64,000 nt of DNA, from contig SIJG01000105.1 in the NCBI GenBank assembly GCA_023374025.1, forward strand, positions 404,501 through 468,500. The letters are read 5' to 3'. How positions within the stretch are numbered: the first letter of the stretch is position 1; every line of letters starts with the position of its first letter. The notes beneath the pieces are model-generated. The model was given only the letters and a program-made list of their open reading frames with translations. It made no database searches and was not told where the DNA came from. This DNA comes from Heterodera schachtii. Its lineage: Eukaryota > Nematoda > Chromadorea > Rhabditida > Heteroderidae. The position numbers were made by a program, and so were the translations under genes. Positions 45,601-56,463 of the stretch are shown here, one piece after another.

Positions 45601-47253
45601 TTAATGTGAAAATTATTTTGTGCAAATTTAAGAAGTTGCTGCCCGATTCTGTGACCAATTAAATGAAAAGGCAAATCATTCTCAGCGTGCATTTCTTTTA
45701 CAATGGCATTCGTCTTCTATCGAATGCCTTTACATTTTTGTCCAAATTTAAAGAGGTATATTAGGTATGTAGATACATACAAAGGTTTCTTCTACAATCC
45801 TAAAATTTAAAATCTGAATAATTTTGTATTTTTCCTACTTTTATCATGGCTGACATTTTGCTGATTTGTGAGCTGAATTTTTTGTGTTTTTTTAAATTTT
45901 AGTCAAATGAAAATCAAAGAATTTATAAAACATGATTTATCAGGGGTGGAGCGAGACCGCGACGCGCGATTCGAAGCATTTTTTCCGCGATGCTAAAGTT
46001 TGAAAATTTTGAGCTTTTAAAATTTAAATGCGCGATTCGCAGAAATTTTTTTGCGTGGTCCGCGACCGCGGGATTTTGTGTCCGCGTTCCACGCCTTATT
46101 TATATGGTTATTATTTATCAAAAATCAAAAAGTTTTGTATCACTCACTTTCCGGGACACCCGAAAATGGCCTAAAACAGTAATTTTAAAAAATGCTCTGA
46201 GATTTAAGAAGATTCTCCGGAAAAGCCATTAAACCCAGCAGAAAAAACACCTCCGATGCTAATTTAGATTTGTCCATTAAATGATTTTTTCTTCCCTTAC
46301 AAAAGCACAACCTTTTTTGTACGCATTTCTTTCTCTTTTTGCGTTTTATGATAAATTTCGACTTGGTTTGGTCTTCGTCCGTTCTTCCCTCCTTAAAATC
46401 CAGCTTGTTTTTTCGACGCGATGGGAAAAGAAAAAGAAGGAACTAATAGGGGGGGGGGGGGGGGACAAATCGGAGGACTCATCCCAAAACACGTCATAAT
46501 ACGCATCCCATCAGCGGCAGAGCATCTTCCGACCTTCGGGGGAGAGTTTGTTGTTAATGCGTTGTCATCGTCGAAGGGTCCCCCAAAACAAAACTCAGTC
46601 GCCCACCGCCACCCTTCGCCACATCCCGCGCATTCTCCGCCTATCAGAAAGTGCTGCTGCTTCTGCTCTTCCCTCATCATCCGCCGATGGATGACACTTC
46701 GCTTCACCCCCCCCCCCCCCCCCCCCCCGCTTCTAATTGGACTGAAAGGGTGGCCCAAATTGAGAGAAGGAAGGAACTGGTTTTGCCGGATGGGCCTTTC
46801 TCTTCGCCTCCTCTTGCGGGGGTTCCGCGATTATTTACGCCCAATGTTTCCTTCCGGCAAATGCAAAATAAACTTCAATTGAAACCCTTCGAAATTATGC
46901 AAACTTTGGCTTTTTAAATCATTCTTTTTTAACTGGTTATAAAAAGGGAGGCGAATAGCCGTAAATAATCGCTTTTATATCCCCAATCCGCCCCCTCCCC
47001 CCCCCCCCCCGACTGATCAGTCCATCACTCAGTCTGCACCTTACCAATTTGTTCACTGCACCGCCGTCGATCATCGCGCAAATGCCGGTTCCCTGTGGCG
47101 AATGCGCACATCGATCACAAAAACACCAAAATTGGCTTACCCTTGGGAAGGAATGCTTAAGCAATCGCTCTTTTTGCGAATTTCCATTGACAAAATGTTT
47201 CATAATTTTCCTCCAATTTGATCATTTGCAATTGACGTGACGTTTTAAGAAAA
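45601..47253. other. Intergenic region with one probable MITE
   Basis: No gene can be supported. It includes a G/C homopolymer pair (16 G at 46449-46464 and 22 C at 46707-46728) and a short open frame at 46651-46917 (contains VPRLFTPNVSFRQMQNKL). That frame has mild coding character but no recognised family and no clear splice context. Confidence 0.45.
45942..46097. mobile_element. Short inverted-repeat element (possible MITE)
   Basis: The left end, aggggtggagcgagaccgcg, and the right end, cgcgttccacgcctta, are imperfect inverted copies. Inverted GCG-rich blocks sit just inside (cgcgattcg near 45966 and gcgcgattcgc near 46030). The sequence atttat occurs on both flanks and may be a target duplication. 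GC-rich ends in AT-rich surroundings support a transposed element. Confidence 0.5.
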
Positions 47254-48077
47254 ATGATGTTAAAACAAATATTTTCTGTCCTATTTTTTGTGCTTTCTGC
47301 TCAGATTTCACTCGGACAGTCGGAGGAAGTGAGCGAATTCGAACAACCCGTGGTAACATTTGGTAATTGTGAATCGAAACGGTAAAACAAAGTGTTTGGT
47401 TGAGTGACTGACAATGGCACATTCGAAGCAAAAGCATTGCCTATTTTTGATCAGTCCGATTCCATTCGAAGGATTGTGGCACAGCTGCCACCGAATGGAA
47501 GCCGTGCATTGAGCGTCGGTTGGCTGATCAAGTGTTCGGCTCGTGCTGCGAAAGATTTGTGCCGCCCGAATGCCGCGGCCTTTGCACTTACGAAAGTCAC
47601 CCAATCGAAGCGCGAATATTAGTCAGTTTACAATTTAATGAAGCAATGAATATTCATTTGTTTCAGTTGATGCACACAATTCAGCCGAGTCGGTGCCGTA
47701 TGTACAAATATTTGAGTGCCATTGTCCATTGTGCCGCACAAACGCACGACAATACGGTAGGACCAGAAAAGAGAGGGGGGGGGGGAACCAAGGGCATAGC
47801 CAGGGGGAGGGAAAGGAGCGAGGGGAAAGGGGAGAAAAGGAGGGAGAGAAAGGGAGAGAGAGAGAGAGAGGGAGGGAAATAAAGGGAAGGAAAGCGGAAA
47901 AGAGGGGAGGGAGAGAATTAGAGAGGCGAATCGGATAAAACAAAAAAGAAAAGCCCACCAATGTTACCAATTTGTCTTAAGCATTGTTGCCGCGAAATGG
48001 GAATGGAAGAGATTGGGCAGAACTGCTTGGACTTGTGCAGACCTCAAGTGCTATTGACTTACAAAATGCCACCATAA
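47254..48077 (+). CDS. Secreted DB-module cysteine-rich protein
   Basis: The ATG at 47254 opens a signal peptide, LKQIFSVLFFVLSAQISLG. Exon 1 probably ends at 47362, whose phase matches the exon starting at 47455. That exon encodes CGTAATEWKPCIERRL, then FGSCCERFVPPECRGLCTYE. Two more exons give SRCRMYKYLSAIVHCAAQTH and CCREMGMEEIGQNCLDLCRP, with the stop at 48075-48077. The spacing of CC, C-x3-C and the later C-x3-C fits the DB domain (PF01682), a nematode-expanded extracellular module found in many secreted and cuticle-associated proteins of unknown biochemical role. The intron after HDNT carries a poly-G and purine-rich tract and a transposon end. Confidence 0.85.
47789..47806. mobile_element. 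Solo hAT-like terminus
   Basis: caagggcatagccaggg differs by one base from the terminus of the element at 38874-38955 over 17 bases. It lies in an intron of the DB-module gene, followed by purine-rich simple sequence. No partner end is seen nearby. Confidence 0.5.
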
Positions 48078-48427
48078 AAACAGAATAATTTAGCAAAATC
48101 CGCGCATTCGGTGGGGCGTCAAATCGTTGCGGAAAGACCTCGTCCAATGTTTGTCGAAATGGGATCAGGTGGGAACAGCCAATTAATTAGGCGGATAAGA
48201 CAAGGAAGTACTGGCATTTTAGGTGATGTTCTGTCATCAGGCGGGCCTTCGGTCGCGAAAAATTTCGAAATTTGTGTCCAAAGCGATGAATGTTTAAATA
48301 AATTTAAAATCAAAATGAAATGGAATGGAATTTGGCAGAGAATAAATTTTATCAAAAATAAAATAGAAATTATTTAATTATCGTTATTCCGACAAATTTT
48401 CTTCCATTTTTTCGTCGTTATTAAAAT
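48078..48427. other. Intergenic spacer between convergent genes
   Basis: Between the stops of the DB-module gene and the SLC7 transporter. An open frame at 48111-48377 has no recognisable domain and ends in an AT-rich stretch. I see no supported feature. Confidence 0.4.
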
Positions 48428-50784
48428 TTAGCCGAATTTCGCCGTCAAAAACAATCTGAGAAAACGAAGCGAAAGCATCTGAAAAACAGAAAAATAAACA
48501 TTCAAAAAGTGAGTGAATTTTGTGTTCAAACCGTCGATCGCCTCAATAAACCGCCGATAAAACGAAAAACGAAGGAGAAGCGACCGCTTCCGCAACAGAA
48601 CGGAATAGGAGAAGAAAGCAACCGCGAGCATTGCGAGCCCAACGGAGGAAGTGGAGAAACTGCGCAATACCGTAACCGTAACCAAAGCGAGACAAAACGC
48701 CAAAAAAAGGAGCGGAAAAACGAGTGGAATTCGTAGGGCCTACGAATTTTTAGAAGGAAAACACAAATTCCGCGGATTGTCCGTTAAAAACCTCCGAATG
48801 GACGGGCAAACGGCGAATTCGAATGTTCAGAAGGGCGGCCATTGTGAAAAAGCGTTGGAGCCACCTGCCAAATGAAAGAATGAGCAAAGCATGGGAACGC
48901 TTTTCACATTGCAAATGCCACATAAGCGATCATTCGGTCGATGGCACCGAGAAAAGAAAAAGCGATGGCCAAAAGGACCTGCAAAAGGAAGCAAAAGCAT
49001 TGGCACTTTCATTTTGAACGCTTTCACATGGAAAATGAGTGCCGCCCGTGGGCTTTCGTGCCGTTCATTGACACAGCACAAAAATGCGGGCAATTGGCGC
49101 TCGCGGGCGGCGGCATATAAATAACTGACAAAGTCGGAGTTAATTATGGGCCTAATTAGCCAAGCGTACCGACTGGCGACGAACAAAGTCGAATTCAGCG
49201 AACCGAGCAAAACGATGCAAATCAAAAAAGGGACCACGACTTGGAAAGGGCCAAGCGAATGCTGCGCAAAAGTCTGAACGGCAAAACATTTGGGAAATGT
49301 CCGACCGATTAATTAGTCAAAATTACCGTCGCAACAGCGGACGAACTTTGAATTTGAGGCACCTGACAAAAGGCATTTGGAAGTTCAAAGGGACACAAAC
49401 ACAACAATTGACAGTAATTGCCATGTCATTACCGTAAGCACAACGAAAAAGGACAAATTGACAGCGAAATAAAGAAAAGCGACGAAGAGAATGCCAACCA
49501 AAATGGCAAAACGCATTGTGCTAACAAATAAGGAAAGAGAGAGTGAAGCTCGGCAGATGGACTGTTTGTGCACCTTCGCGGGTTGGCGACTTCCTCCGCG
49601 CCAAAGTTCAAAATGTCCCATCCGTCGTAACTGAAAAGGCCGGCGAAAAAGGCCTCGACGAGATGGCCCGGCTCCCAAACGGAGTTGGCGAAGGGATCGC
49701 GCAAATTGTGAGTTTGGCCTGAAGCGGACGGAAGCAATTGCGAAGAGTTACGATTTGGGGAGGAAAGACCGTGGAAAATGAGCAGATAAAAGCCGGTGGC
49801 AATAACAATGAAAATGGAAAGCAATTTGGCAGCAGAACAGAAAATTTGGAAGCGCGAAACGGCAGAGCCCAAAGAGAAGAAATTCAAAAAGAGGAGAAGC
49901 CAAGTGAGGGCGTAACTGAAGAGAGAAAGGGAAGCGCAAAAATGGGGGGACGGAAAAGCGAAATATTCCGAAATAATCTCGAACCTCTCCCGCCCCCTCC
50001 TCTATGTGGAAGAGTGTGGTTTTCCCTTTACCCTCTCTCCTTCCCTCTCCCCCTTTTCCCTCCCCTCTCTCCCTCCCCTCTTCCCTCTCCTCTCCCTCTT
50101 CCCTCCCCTCTCCCTTTTCCTCCTCCCCTCTCTCCCTCTTCCCTCCCCTCTCCCTTTTCCTCCTCCCCTCTCTCCCTCTTCCCTCCCCTCTCTCTTTTCC
50201 TCCTTCCCTCTCCCCCTTTTCCTCCCCTTTTCCTCCTCCGCTTTTCCTCATTTTCCCCCGTGCCTCCCCCCACCTCTCCTCTCCCTCTCCCCCGCTGCCC
50301 ACCCAATGCATTTCCGTCCGATAACAGCGGTCCATTCGTCCTCAAATTCAATTCCAAAGCCTTGCAAAAAATACTGCGCGAATGTCTCCGCTTGGATGGC
50401 CAAAGTTAAAGGAAAAGTCAAAACACAGCCGCAGGCCATAAAAGAGAAGGCGATGGAACGCCTGATTTGTGAGGGCAAATTAGTGCTTTAATTATCTTTA
50501 TTTTGAACCATTTGACGTGGCACAGATAGGCAAAATCGCCACCCGACCGACGAATGCTTGTGCCCAATTCGATGTAACAAAAGGCACCCAAAATGGCAAT
50601 TGCGGCAGAAAGAGCCCAAACTGTGAGCGAAAGGCCAACCTTCAAATTTGAAACGAAATTATGGCACAGTGACATAATGCCAATCGACTGATTGTGTGTG
50701 GTTGAGAATGGAAGTGGGCGTAATGAACAGGCCGGAGCCGACGATGTTGCTAATAATGTACGAAGTGGCACCCCAACGGCCCAT
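48428..50784 (-). CDS. SLC7-type amino-acid transporter (LAT/AAT light chain)
   Basis: The exon at 50784 reads MGRWGATSYIIS followed by NIVGSGLFITPTSIL, the helix-1 substrate-binding signature of light chains. Next are SLTVWALSAAIAILGAFCYI with ELGTSIRRSGGDFAYL, then LTLAIQAETFAQYFLQ. Later exons give SRFQIFCSAAKLLSIFIVIATG, AFFAGLFSYDGWDILNFGAEE, FAILVGILFVAFLYFAVNLS, PFLICIVLLGSLNSTLFVAS with LYAAARERQLPAFLCCV, and final helices up to the stop at 48428. About 12 helices are encoded. Such proteins exchange neutral or cationic amino acids, often paired with a 4F2hc-type heavy chain. A 300-bp pyrimidine-rich tract fills one intron. The N-terminus is short, so a further 5' exon is possible. Confidence 0.9.
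50013..50310. repeat. Pyrimidine-rich simple sequence in an SLC7 intron
   Basis: About 300 bp of ctccctcttccctcccctc-like repeats on the plus strand. It lies between the transporter exons at about 50340-50480 and 49890. It keeps both strands open over long frames, which are not genes. Confidence 0.85.
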
Positions 50785-51179
50785 TTTGTTTTTGTTAACG
50801 GACGGACACATCGCCAACAATCGAACGGAGCGATTTTTGAACTTTTTTTTATTAATTTGGACGAAAAATTAGCAAAATAATAATAATAAAAGAAGCATTG
50901 AGTGGTTTGATAAGAACAAATAAAAGAAATTATTCTTTGGAGTGGTGAAAGAATAAATCGATGGAAATTTGGGGGAAAAGACGAGCCAAAAGAAGCGGAG
51001 AGAAAGCAAAAAGACAGTACCCCAGCCACAGTACGACCACAGTATGCCAGCTCATCAAATTTTATTTTATTTTGTTATTTTAAGTGCCATTTTCAATGTG
51101 TGGAAAATTCGACAGGAGCAGATTATTGTTCATTTCTTTTTTGGCATTGGCACCATTTTGTGGGGGAAGGCCCTAAAAA
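50785..51179. other. Intergenic spacer
   Basis: Between the arrestin-domain gene stop and the SLC7 start, on the same (minus) strand. AT-rich; the upstream promoter or outron of the SLC7 gene is expected here, and no specific element is seen. Confidence 0.4.
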
Positions 51180-54100
51180 TTAAAATGAGTCAGAAGGACG
51201 GAATTTCTGCGGCATTTCCAATGCCTTAGGCACCTCTTTTTGTTTGCCTGAAGCCGAGTTTGGCGTTCTGTCCAACACTTTTACGTACACAGGTCTGTAC
51301 AGCACCACGTCGTCAACAAAGTCTTTCTCTCCTTCTGTTCGTCCGTCCCAAACTTGGCCAAGCCGAAACTCTGGCGAAATGTATTTGCCCGTTTCCATGT
51401 GATCAACGCAAAAATCTTCAAAAATGAATTTTAGCCGTGTTTTTTGTTGGTTTTCTACCGTATCCCACGCTGTACAGTTGCGAATGCCCTGGACGAAAGG
51501 GCACTGTAGCGATTGTAAGCGGAAAGTCCATTTCGAGGGCGGCACTGCCGGCGTCGGCCAGCGAAGCGGCGGGAGACGGCGGCGCTTTTGGCACGGACAT
51601 TTTTCGACTGGCACCCTCGACGTGAAGTCGCAGAACGTAATACAACTGAAGGAGACGGCAAAATCCAACCTAAGCGAAAAGGGAAAGGATGGACAATTGG
51701 CCAAATGGGAGGGACAAAAAAAAACAGACAAAAGGACAAAAAAATGGACAAAGGACAAAAAACGGACAAATACGCAAAATGGCAAAATATTGAGAAAAAT
51801 ATGTTTAAGATGCTTTTTCTTAATTTTTAACCATTGTCGGAGGAAGGACGGGGATTTTCAGGGAAGGTTCTTGGCCGGCGTCGAGTCGAAACTGCGAATG
51901 TTCGCCGATCGGAAATGACCTAATTTTACTTTTAAAATTTTCAATTTAATTCTAAGAAATGCTACCTCCATTCAAAGGCTGTTGATTGAACTAAATTGAG
52001 AAATGTTTGAAAAATAAAATATTATACAAAAAATCACTGTTTTTTGCGTCCGCTACCGTACCAATGACCCCACGGTCGATACGGTACTCGAGGTGCTTAA
52101 GTAATTGAACAATTTGAATTTAATAAGTGATTTTTGCCTGGATTAGACGCACGCAAACAATGGCGGGGAAATGTTGGCGATTTTCCATTTGCAAACGAAG
52201 GCGAAGGACCTCGCCACAGCAATAGGCACTCCGTTCAAGAACCTCAAAAGTGGAGAAAAGAGAAAATGGCAAAATGGGGCGGGAAAAAAAGCAGACAATG
52301 GGGGTAGAAAATTGATCAATTGGGAAAATGGGGTAGAAAATTGATCAATTGGGAAAATGGGGTAGAAAATTGATCATTTGGGAAAATGGGGTAGAAAATT
52401 GATCAATTGGGAAAATGGGGTAGAAAATTGATCAATTGGGAAAATGGGGTAGAAAATTGATCAATTGGGAAAATGGGGTAGAAAATTGATCAATTGGGAA
52501 AATGGGGTAGAAAATTGATCAATTGGGAAAATGGGGTAGAAAATTGATCAATTGGCAAAATGGGGCGGGAAAAAAAGCAGACAATGGGGGTAGAAAATTG
52601 ATCAATTGGGAAAATGGGGTAGAAAATTGATCATTTGGGAAAATGGGGTAGAAAATTGATCATTTGGGAAAATGGGGTAGAAAATTGATCATTTGGGAAA
52701 ATGGGGTAGAAAATTGATCAATTGGGAAAATGGGGTAGAAAATTGATCATTTGGGAAAATGGGGTAGAAAATTGATCAATTGGGAAAATGGGGTAGAAAA
52801 TTGATCATTTGGGAAAATGGGGTAGAAAATTGATCATTTGGGAAAATGGGGTAGAAAATTGATCAATTGGGAAAATGGGGTAGAAAATTGATCAATTGGG
52901 AAAATGGGGTAGAAAATTGATCATTTGGGAAAATGGGGTAGAAAATTGATCAATTGGGAAAATGGGGTAGAAAATTGATCAATTGGGAAAATGGGGTAGA
53001 AAATTGATCAATTGGGAAAATGGGGTAGAAAATTGATCAATTGGGAAAATGGGGTAGAAAATTGATCAATTGGGAAAATGGGGTAGAAAATTGATCAATT
53101 GGCAAAATGGGGCGGGAAAAAAAGCAGACAATGGGGGTAGAAAAATTGATCAATTGGGAAAATGGGGTAGAAAATTGATCATTTGGGAAAATGGGGTAGA
53201 AAATTGATCATTTGGGAAAATGGGGTAGAAAATTGATCATTTGGGAAAATGGGGTAGAAAATTGATCAATTGGGAAAATGGGGTAGAAAATTGATCATTT
53301 GGGAAAATGGGGTAGAAAATTGATCAATTGGGAAAATGGGGTAGAAAATTGATCATTTGGGAAAATGGGGTAGAAAATTGATCATTTGGGAAAATGGGGT
53401 AGAAAATTGATCAATTGGGAAAATGGGGTAGAAAATTGATCATTTGGGAAAATGGGGATCGGGAGAGTGATCAGAAAATGTGGGTGAAAGTTGATCATTT
53501 GGGAAATGGGGATGGGGTCATTATTTTGGGGGTGATCATTTGTAAAAATGGAGAGAATGACTCACCGCTCTGAGGGCAATCACTCCTCTCTTGCAACAGC
53601 CAAAACAACGAATTTGGTGGTCCTGGGCACAGAGATGGGTCCAAAAAAATTATTAATTTTATTTTAATTCGTATATTTTATTTTTTGAGTATTTTTACCA
53701 AATATTTCTCCTCCATACAGTCAATGTGTGGGCCGATCAGTGTAAAATATCTAAACAATTCGAAATAATCGTTTTAAATTATTAATTTTCACTTAATGCC
53801 CTGAGGCGAACTAGCGTAAGGAACGTCGACGATAACCTTTGAAAATGCAATCGGAAGTCAAAACAACTTTTCTTTTGTTTACCTTCACATAATAGCGAAC
53901 TGTGCCGGCCTAAATTAGCAAATTTTTGCCCAATTAATCCCTAAATTTGCCTTCGTCTCCAGCGAACTCGGCATTTGCGTGGCGGGAAAGCGGAAACCGA
54001 AGCTGAACTCGTGCGTCCCCCGCGGCAGAATCTGCGCCGTTTCTTCGTCGTCGCCGCCGTCGCGTCGGTCGCAGCCCCACAAAAGCAACTTTTCATCCAA

Positions 54101-54674
54101 CAAATATTGGTCGTCCTTCAATGTCCTTAAAGGCTAACGAGTGCTCGAGAGTCAAAATTTTCCGAAACTAATGGCCGAGATTAATTTCCGACTCGAAAAA
54201 ACCGAGACTCTCGAGCATGACGAAAAGGGGCGGAAAAAGCCAAACGATGCCAAAAAAAACTTGCTTTAAGCCTTTTGTTAGCTAATCAATCTTTTCCTTT
54301 TTCCCATCTCTCTCTCTCTCTCTCTCTATCTCTCTGTCCGCTCACTTCGATTCGCCCGATTTCAGCACTTTCCATTGGACACGCGCCCGCCCCCGCAGAA
54401 ACACTCTGATGCCTTAAATTCACTCCTTTTTTGCTTAAATTGACTCCTTTTTTGCTTAAATTGACTCCTTTTTTGCTTAAATTGACTCCTTTTTTGCTTC
54501 TGAGTTTGGCCTCACCTCTCAGCCGAAGTGGTGCATTTGTTTCGAGTATTACCACGCCATTTATCGTCTCACTTGGGTAAAAAACGTCCTAAAATTCAAT
54601 TTTTTTTGCATTATTTACCATTTAATTGTTTTGACTTTCTCCAGACGAATGTCAAAGCCGTCGATGCAGTCCAT
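51180..54674 (-). CDS. Arrestin-domain protein (ARRDC/ARRD family)
   Basis: Exons chain in phase: 54636-54674 (MDCIDGFDIRLEK), 54516-54588 (DVFYPSETINGVVILETN), 54346-54412 (GIRVFLRGRARVQWKVLKSG), 53951-54125 (DEKLLLWG to RGTHEFSFGFRFPA) and 53883-53909 (AGTVRYYVK). Then come VIVDVPYASSPQGIK, KYFTLIGPHIDCMEEKYL, 53566-53622 (CFGCCKRGVIALRA) and an exon near 52145-52250 (YCCGEVLRLRLQMEN), which begins the arrestin C domain. That domain continues with LKIPVLPPTM, YYVLRLHVEG, FPLTIATVPFR and CVDHMETGKYISPEF to the stop at 51180. Alpha-arrestins are adaptors in endocytic sorting and ubiquitination of membrane proteins. The intron between E4 and E5 (53910-53950) is GC-AG. The intron at about 52250-53565 carries the satellite array. 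Confidence 0.92.
52274..53460. repeat. 29-bp satellite array with higher-order structure
   Basis: About 38 copies of a 29-bp unit containing gggaaaatggggtagaaaa and ending in ttgatcaatt (variant A) or ttgatcattt (variant T). Three leader units with cgggaaaaaaagcagac start at about 52281, 52567 and 53114 and divide the array into blocks. Block 1 runs AATAAAAAA. Block 2 runs ATTTATATT then AATAAAAAA. Block 3 runs ATTTATATTAT and decays. The period from leader 2 to leader 3 is 547 bp. The whole array lies within one intron of the arrestin-domain gene. Confidence 0.95.
54417..54500. repeat. 21-bp tandem repeat in an arrestin-gene intron
   Basis: Four copies of gactccttttttgcttaaat (plus one t) lie between exons 54516-54588 and 54346-54412. 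The 21-bp length keeps a frame open across it, which produces a false repeat peptide on the minus strand. Confidence 0.9.
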
Positions 54675-56463
54675 TAGTGGTCAATTTTAGTTAACTGTTT
54701 GTTTATTTTGGTCAATCGTTTGGGGGGGGGCAAAGATTTCTCGCCCAAAGCGTAATTTGTCATAAACTGAAAATTGCCCAAGGGAATTTGGATCATTTCA
54801 CTAACAGATGTGAGGAATGAATCAGAAGCAGAGCAAATCAGTGAGAAAAGATGACCCTTTCCCAAATAAACACAATTTGTAGCCAAAGTCGCGAATAATT
54901 TGGCACTTTTTCCCCGCCCTTTTCCGTTTCTCCCTTTTGCTGCTGGCCCATCAAATGGGTGTGCAAACATGACAATTGGTGGAAGGCATTTTTAATATTC
55001 GTGTGCCTTGAGGGTCGGCCGTGCCGTGGGTTTTTGCCTGGGGGCGTGAAGCCCAAAGGCTTAAACAGTGTCGCCTTTCCTTTGCCAGCGGTGCCATTGC
55101 TGCTCCCTGCTGCTGCTGGGAACACAATCTGACCTCGGAGAAGCCCTCCCCCCGGCATCGACTTCCTCCCCCCCCCCCCCCCCGGGCTTTTCCCTCGGCA
55201 CACTTAACCGCCCCCGCCTCCCCCGGGGCTAACATTTGTCTCTCTCGGTGAGAGTGCCGACGCCGCTCAGCAGAGGTACACTTTCTCCAAACATAACAAC
55301 ATTTTGTCGTCGGCACCTCATGTTGATGGAAGGCACAAAATGCATGGACTCGCAGCAGAATAACTCCAACTCCGCTCAAATTTTAATTCGCCAATTGAAA
55401 TTCTTTAATTTTTGATGCCATAAAACGAGAGAAAGAAGGAAAATGTGTAATTTGCCTTTTTTAAATGTTTGCCATATGTGCGAAAGAGTCAAAAACAGAA
55501 GACACATTTCAACATTCGTTTGATCATTGCCCGAAAATGTGTCCACATTTTGTTTTTTCTTCAGTTGCGACGATTTTGACACAGTTTTACGCCGAGGTGC
55601 CGCCATTGGCCCATTTTAAGCATCGAACGGGCGAATCCATTGGAGGGATTTGGCGGAAATTGGGGGGGGGGAGGAGGTTGGCACAGGAAAAGCCAAAAAG
55701 GGCCAAATGAAGCGACACACAGCGAAATGAAAGAAAAATAAATGAGGAAGGGAAAAGCAATTAAAAGAGAGGAAAAGGTAATTAATTATTACAGAGATGG
55801 CAGAAAGGAAAAGGAAGAACTCTGAGAATGAATTCAAAACTTAAAGATGGCAAACAGTGCCAATGCCATTCTCTGCTCAAAATGCCATTCCTTCCGCCGT
55901 TTTTCGCTTCTTTGACCCTTTCTTTTCACTTTCTTTAGGCGGGAATTTGATTTGAAAATGTAATTTTCTTCTGCCTCCCACCCAATTCAAAGACCGGTTC
56001 AGCGAAAGCGAAGGTTTTGCCGATGAGCGATTGGATCGGTTGAAAATATTTAAATTTTGGATTTGCTGAATTCCATAGAGCAGATAAATCCGGTTTTTCT
56101 GTGCGCCCTTTTCATCGAGAGGCAAATTTAGGCGAAAATTGCGTATAAATTGAATCGAAACCCATGGGAATTACATTTAAACTCATTACTTACGTAAGGA
56201 AATGCATTTCCTGCCAAAAGCAGCAGCCAAAAGCGAAAGCGAAGACTCTTTCAAATTGGCCGACCGATCGAACAGCGAAAGGGAGGAAAAGCAGAAGGAA
56301 ATCGAGTGGGCCTTAATTAATTACATAATTTTTTGTATTCTTTATTCTTTTTGCCCTTTTTGACAAAAAAAAAATAATTAATTATTAATTAGTAACTAAT
56401 TAGCAATCTTTTGGTTTCTTTAACCGGGAATTTCTGAAAACTTCGCTTTTCGAGTGTCTTTTA
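54675..56463. other. Intergenic region between arrestin-domain and collagen genes
   Basis: The genes diverge across about 1.8 kb. It contains a run of 16 C at 55168-55183 and shorter G runs at about 54721 and 55663. Open frames at 54838-55203 and 55877-56125 on the minus strand lack domains and convincing splice context. Promoters for both genes are expected here. Confidence 0.45.

Noticed and set aside
46651..46917. 88-aa frame with a proline run and VPRLFTPNVSFRQMQ
   Set aside because: Mild coding character only after a 22-C homopolymer; no recognised family or partner exons, so it was left inside the intergenic entry.
49748..50335. 195-aa Arg/Glu/Gly-rich minus frame and matching Pro/Ser/Leu plus frames
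   Set aside because: Simple-sequence tract within an intron of the SLC7 transporter; composition is explained by the repeat.
52274..53460. CRISPR-like array of regularly spaced repeats
   Set aside because: The units are contiguous tandem repeats with no unique spacers, inside an intron of a nematode gene; this is satellite DNA.
54286..54555. Minus-strand frame with four KKGVNLS repeats
   Set aside because: The repeat is the intronic 21-bp tandem sequence; the true exons on either side (54516-54588 and 54346-54412) splice it out in phase.
55877..56125. 82-aa minus-strand frame
   Set aside because: No domain and no matching splice sites; it lies in the spacer between divergent arrestin and collagen genes.
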